Origin: Bdellovibrionales bacterium
GTDB lineage: Bacteria > Bdellovibrionota > UBA2361 > JAGRAS01
Length of the DNA: 9,757 bases
Direction: 5' to 3'
Assembly: GCA_020434465.1 (NCBI GenBank)
Contig: JAGRAS010000039.1
Location: 1 to 9,757 of the forward strand
Part shown: positions 7,434-9,757 of the stretch, one piece after another
How positions within the stretch are numbered: position 1 is the first letter of the stretch
How the letters are laid out: each line of letters begins with the position of its first letter
Position numbers and translations under genes: made by a program
The notes under the pieces: model-generated
Seen by the model: only the letters and a program-made list of their open reading frames with translations
The model's database searches: none
What the model was told of the DNA's origin: nothing

Positions 7434-7492
7434 TTTAGTCGCCATGCTATATCTATCAAGCATATTTTGACTAAGTCATTCAGGTGACTAAA
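7434..7492. repeat. Compact nested inverted repeats in the leader of the TamB-Omp85 gene
   Basis: TTTAGTCGCC (7434-7443) and GGTGACTAAA (7483-7492) are complementary over 10 positions. The one non-standard pair is G·U on plus-strand RNA and A·C on minus-strand RNA. Inside lie two smaller inverted repeats: ATGCT / AGCAT (7444-7448 and 7459-7463), directly against the outer stem, and TGACTAAGTCA (7468-7478), a near-perfect 11-bp palindrome. Together they can be drawn as a three-way junction. The element is about 50 nt upstream of the start codon, inside the predicted 5' leader. It may be a regulator-binding region (the GACTAA half-site repeats) or an RNA structure. Confidence 0.3.
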
Positions 7493-7572
7493 AAGAAGTT
7501 TAACTTTAATAAAAAATACTTTTAAACCAGTAGTTTGGCAACCTATAGGTGTAAATGAGCTTAAAAACCTTA

Positions 7573-7600
7573 ATCATATCAGCATATGCCTAATTATCAA
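7573..7600 (-). promoter_or_regulatory. Candidate sigma-70-type promoter for the TamB-Omp85 gene
   Basis: On the minus strand, TTGATA (complement of 7595-7600) and TATGAT (complement of 7573-7578) are each one mismatch from the consensus -35 and -10 boxes and are spaced 16 nt. It sits just after the stop of the CYTH gene and would start transcription near 7566, giving a leader of about 180 nt before the TamB-Omp85 ATG. The spacer contains the palindrome GCATATGC. This is a prediction from consensus only, and AT-rich sequence gives false positives. Confidence 0.45.
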
Positions 7601-7621
7601 ATTAAACTTAGCCTAATAAGC

Positions 7622-8338
7622 TTAGACTGTGTCAGTTTTAGAGGCTGCAAGTGCTTGATTGCTATATTTTGAATCCTCTGTCACCTCGGCAATGACATTT
7701 ATGCCAACCTTTAAAAGCTCTTGCGAATCAAAATTATTTTGAATTTCTGTATTAGGGAATTCAATTTCGGCTATTACTAAACCAGCAAGTTTAGCGCCGG
7801 TTTCAGTGCTAAGATATTCATCAATCTCGATCACAAGTACGGGAGTAGTTGCTAAAGGAAGTTTAAATCTATTTTTTTCAATTACGCGATTACAGCAGAG
7901 TTTTACTAACTGTTTATAGTTTTCTTCGGTGATCTTTAAAGTTAATTCTTGTCTAACACGCCCTTTTCCAACTTTTACTGACAATAAAAATTCACTATTG
8001 TTTTTTGAGCGAATCCTAAGCTCATTAGCATTTTCTTCAATAACTAGATATGCCTGTTGAATTGCAGTCGGAGTGTTTAAATTACTTGGTAAATCCTCAA
8101 TTTTGAATTTGGATTCAATTTCTAAACAACCCGAACCGCGATTGAAAAACTCCTCTAGTACCTTTGGTTCGATTTGTATTGTAAGTATGTGGTCAGAGCC
8201 TAAATAAAGCGACAAAGAGTTTTCTCTAGCACATATTTTACATTGAATGTTAGTGAATGGATCAGAAAGACTAATGCTAGAGCTAGGCTCTTTTCTTAAT
8301 CGATTCGGGTTCTGGTGTAGAGGTATGTCTCCAGGCAT
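7622..8338 (-). CDS. CYTH-domain triphosphate tunnel metalloenzyme
   Basis: 238 residues. The CYTH/TTM pattern is nearly complete: the signature E-x-E-x-K at 73-77 (EIESK), R108 and R110 in ELRIR, K122 in VKVGKG, R129 and E131 in RQELTL, K155 and R157 in EKNRF, E171 and D173 in EIDEY, E191 and E193 in EIEF, and the closing EVTEDSKYSNQALA with K224. In this family these charged residues line a beta-barrel tunnel that binds a triphosphate and divalent metal. Members hydrolyse inorganic triphosphate or thiamine triphosphate, or act as adenylate cyclases, so the substrate cannot be assigned here. ExExK is usually close to the N-terminus; here ~70 extra residues come first, including CKIC (33-36). 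The ATG is the only Met in the frame and has AGGAG eight nt upstream. The gene overlaps the lipA end by 56 nt in another frame, which suggests co-transcription. No signal peptide is seen, so it is probably cytoplasmic. Confidence 0.85.
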   Translation of the reverse strand: MPGDIPLHQNPNRLRKEPSSSISLSDPFTNIQCKICARENSLSLYLGSDHILTIQIEPKVLEEFFNRGSGCLEIESKFKIEDLPSNLNTPTAIQQAYLVIEENANELRIRSKNNSEFLLSVKVGKGRVRQELTLKITEENYKQLVKLCCNRVIEKNRFKLPLATTPVLVIEIDEYLSTETGAKLAGLVIAEIEFPNTEIQNNFDSQELLKVGINVIAEVTEDSKYSNQALAASKTDTV

Positions 8339-9200
8339 GATAACTACTCCTAACTAATGGTCCGGATTCAACGAATGAAAAGCCTCTTTGATATCCTTCT
8401 TCTTCGTAAAATTTAAATTGCTCTGGTGTAATGAATTCTGTTATTGGCAGTTGCTTTTCACTTGGTCGCAAATATTGACCGAGAGTCATTATATCTACTC
8501 CAGCCCATCTGAGATCATCCATCAGAGTTAAGACTTCTTTCGTAGTTTCACCAAGTCCTACCATAATTCCAGATTTAGTTTTGACATTTGGATCGAACTC
8601 TTTTGCCCAGCGTAGAATAGAAAGTGAGCGTATATAGCCTGCATATGGACGTACTTTTCTGTAGAGTCTAGGAACTGTTTCCATATTGTGATTTAAAACA
8701 TCTAAGCCAGCTGCCATTACTATCTCAAGATCCTTACGACTCCCGTTAAGATCGGAAATCAAAAATTCTACTTTACATTCAGGTGAATGTTTCTTAATGG
8801 AAGTAATAGTATTTGCAAAATGCGATGCTCCATTATCAGCAACATCATCTCGATTAACTGTTGTAATCACAGCGTGCTTAAGGCCGAGTTTTTTTACTGC
8901 AATTCCCACGCGGTGAGGCTCAAAGGGATCAAGTGGGTTTAAAGTGTCAGTAGATCCTTTTTTAACTGCGCAAAAGTGACATCTGCGCGTACAAAGTTCT
9001 CCAGCAACCATAAATGTTGCGGTAGAATGTGACCAGCATTCGCCAATATTCGGACAGCGAGCTTCTTCACATACAGTAACTAAATTATTTTCTCTAACTA
9101 CCTTTTTTGTGGCTAAAAACTCTGGGCTCCCAGGAGCTTTAACTTTAAGCCAGCTTGGTTTTTTTGGCTGTTTTGTAAGTCTTGGAACTTTAATAGACAT
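8283..9200 (-). CDS. lipA: Lipoyl synthase (radical SAM, two [4Fe-4S] clusters)
   Basis: 305 residues, a normal LipA length. It inserts two sulfur atoms into octanoyl groups carried on E2 and GcvH-type lipoyl domains, in the cytoplasm. The auxiliary-cluster cysteines are C44, C49 and C55 in CEEARCPNIGEC, with the matching serine in RSSY (284-287). The radical-SAM cluster is C70, C74 and C77 in CTRRCHFC. Other family blocks are visible: TTVNRDD (113-119), VLNHNMETVPRLY (168-180), KSGIMVGLGE (209-218), and the TLGQYLRPS segment (239-247). The start ATG has GGAG six nt upstream; this site overlaps the last codons of the E2 gene, whose stop lies only 3 nt before. Translation of the two is probably coupled. 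The last ~18 codons overlap the CYTH gene. No key residue is missing, so it should be active. Confidence 0.97.
   Translation of the reverse strand: MSIKVPRLTKQPKKPSWLKVKAPGSPEFLATKKVVRENNLVTVCEEARCPNIGECWSHSTATFMVAGELCTRRCHFCAVKKGSTDTLNPLDPFEPHRVGIAVKKLGLKHAVITTVNRDDVADNGASHFANTITSIKKHSPECKVEFLISDLNGSRKDLEIVMAAGLDVLNHNMETVPRLYRKVRPYAGYIRSLSILRWAKEFDPNVKTKSGIMVGLGETTKEVLTLMDDLRWAGVDIMTLGQYLRPSEKQLPITEFITPEQFKFYEEEGYQRGFSFVESGPLVRSSYHAWRHTSTPEPESIKKRA
8347..8351 (-). promoter_or_regulatory. Ribosome binding site of the CYTH gene, inside lipA
   Basis: AGGAG on the minus strand ends 8 nt before the CYTH ATG (8338-8336). It decides the start of that gene. The same bases encode Arg284-Ser285 of the conserved LipA RSSY motif, and the ATG is made from the last two bases of the His288 codon and the first of Ala289. 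The site could therefore be partly a by-product of lipA coding constraint. The lack of any alternative Met and the good spacing still favour it. Confidence 0.65.
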
Positions 9201-9203
9201 CTT

Positions 9204-9757
9204 TTACTCCATTAATAGCGCTGGGGTTTCTAATGCAAGCTTAAAATAACTTAGAAAATTAGCCGACATAATTCCATCAATGATCCTATGGTCTACTGAA
9301 AGAGTTGTTTTCATAACATTTCTTATGACAAGGCTACCTTGTTCGACAACCGGAGTTTCTTTTGTGGCGCTTACTGCTAAAACAGCTCCTTGCCCAGGGT
9401 TAATTATAGCAGTGAAGTTTTCAACGTCGAACATTCCCATATTTGAAATACTAAAAGTTCCGCCAACAAGATCTTGCGCGCTTGGTCGACCAGCTTTAGC
9501 ACGATCGATTGCTGCTTTAGCTTCAAATGCAAGATCAGCCAAGTTTAAATTTGCAGCATCTTTTATTACTGGAATCAAAAGACCGTCATCAATAGCAGTA
9601 ATTATGCCGATGTTAATTTGGCCCGGATCATAAAGTTGACCGTCTTTCATTGCACAGTTTACGCGTGGCTCATTAGCCAGTGCATAAGCAGCAGCTTTAA
9701 TAATAAGGTGATTCAAGCTCAAAGATGAAAATCTATCTATTTTTTTCAAAGCCTTTC
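9204..9757 (-). CDS. Dihydrolipoyl acyltransferase (E2) of a 2-oxoacid dehydrogenase, C-terminal catalytic domain (partial)
   Basis: About 184 codons are present and the frame is open through the right edge, so the lipoyl and subunit-binding domains lie outside. A TTG near 9749 is not the real start: in-frame codons Lys-Ala precede it and the sequence is already inside the acyltransferase fold. Visible family blocks: LNHLIIKAAAYAL, NIGIITAIDDGLLIPVIKDA, GGTFSISNMGMFDVENFTAI, INPGQGAVLAV and the active-site motif DHRIIDG (His codon 9290-9288, Asp codon 9278-9276). The enzyme moves the acyl group from the lipoyl arm to coenzyme A within the large multi-enzyme core. The INPGQ/AVLAV and SNMGMF blocks look most like pyruvate dehydrogenase E2, but branched-chain or 2-oxoglutarate E2 cannot be excluded from this part. 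The stop is 3 nt before lipA, which supplies its lipoyl cofactor, so the pair makes clear functional sense. Confidence 0.93.
   Translation of the reverse strand, partial: KALKKIDRFSSLSLNHLIIKAAAYALANEPRVNCAMKDGQLYDPGQINIGIITAIDDGLLIPVIKDAANLNLADLAFEAKAAIDRAKAGRPSAQDLVGGTFSISNMGMFDVENFTAIINPGQGAVLAVSATKETPVVEQGSLVIRNVMKTTLSVDHRIIDGIMSANFLSYFKLALETPALLME

Noticed and set aside
7386..7621. Intrinsic terminator after the CYTH gene
   Set aside because: Only a weak 4-bp pairing (CTAA/TTAG) near the stop codon is visible, with no GC-rich stem and T-run. Readthrough into the TamB-Omp85 gene is possible.
9747..9749. TTG as the start of the E2 gene
   Set aside because: The codon sits within the acyltransferase domain, and the frame continues upstream through the window edge. 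The real start lies outside.

Overview
The window reads as a chromosomal segment of an AT-rich, Gram-negative (diderm) bacterium. An outer-membrane Omp85 barrel with periplasmic POTRA domains requires two membranes. The acyltransferase and lipoyl synthase belong to a lipoate-dependent 2-oxoacid dehydrogenase pathway. A partial gene at the left edge looks like the start of a MotA-type stator protein, which would suggest motility. I cannot name the taxon. A deltaproteobacterial or Bdellovibrio-like lineage would fit but is a guess. No mobile element, CRISPR array, tRNA or rRNA was seen, and every supported gene is on the minus strand, so transcription runs from right to left.

Right end (9757 to 7622): a compact run of three genes. 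These are the catalytic domain of a dihydrolipoyl acyltransferase (E2, cut by the window edge), lipA (lipoyl synthase) 3 nt later, and a CYTH / triphosphate tunnel metalloenzyme gene that overlaps the lipA end by 56 nt. E2 carries lipoyl groups that LipA makes. The CYTH protein is a predicted triphosphate-binding enzyme whose link to this pathway is unproven.

Centre (7621 to 1695): after a 236-nt leader with a good promoter candidate and a compact inverted-repeat element comes one uninterrupted 1896-codon gene. Its N-terminal ~1080 residues are a complete TamB-type protein: inner-membrane anchor, long beta-rich periplasmic body, and TamB C-terminal domain. This is followed in the same polypeptide by six POTRA-like modules and a C-terminal Omp85 barrel. 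TamB and TamA/BamA are normally separate proteins. Here one chain would be anchored in the inner membrane and inserted in the outer membrane. This is the most notable item in the window.

Left end (1694 to 1): a 245-nt spacer with a GC-rich, hairpin-prone block leads to a 346-aa gene that looks like a diverged GT-A (family 2-like) glycosyltransferase domain fused to TPR-like repeats. A strong bidirectional intrinsic terminator follows it. Then come about 210 nt of non-coding sequence with several short repeats, and the first 46 codons of the MotA-like membrane protein.
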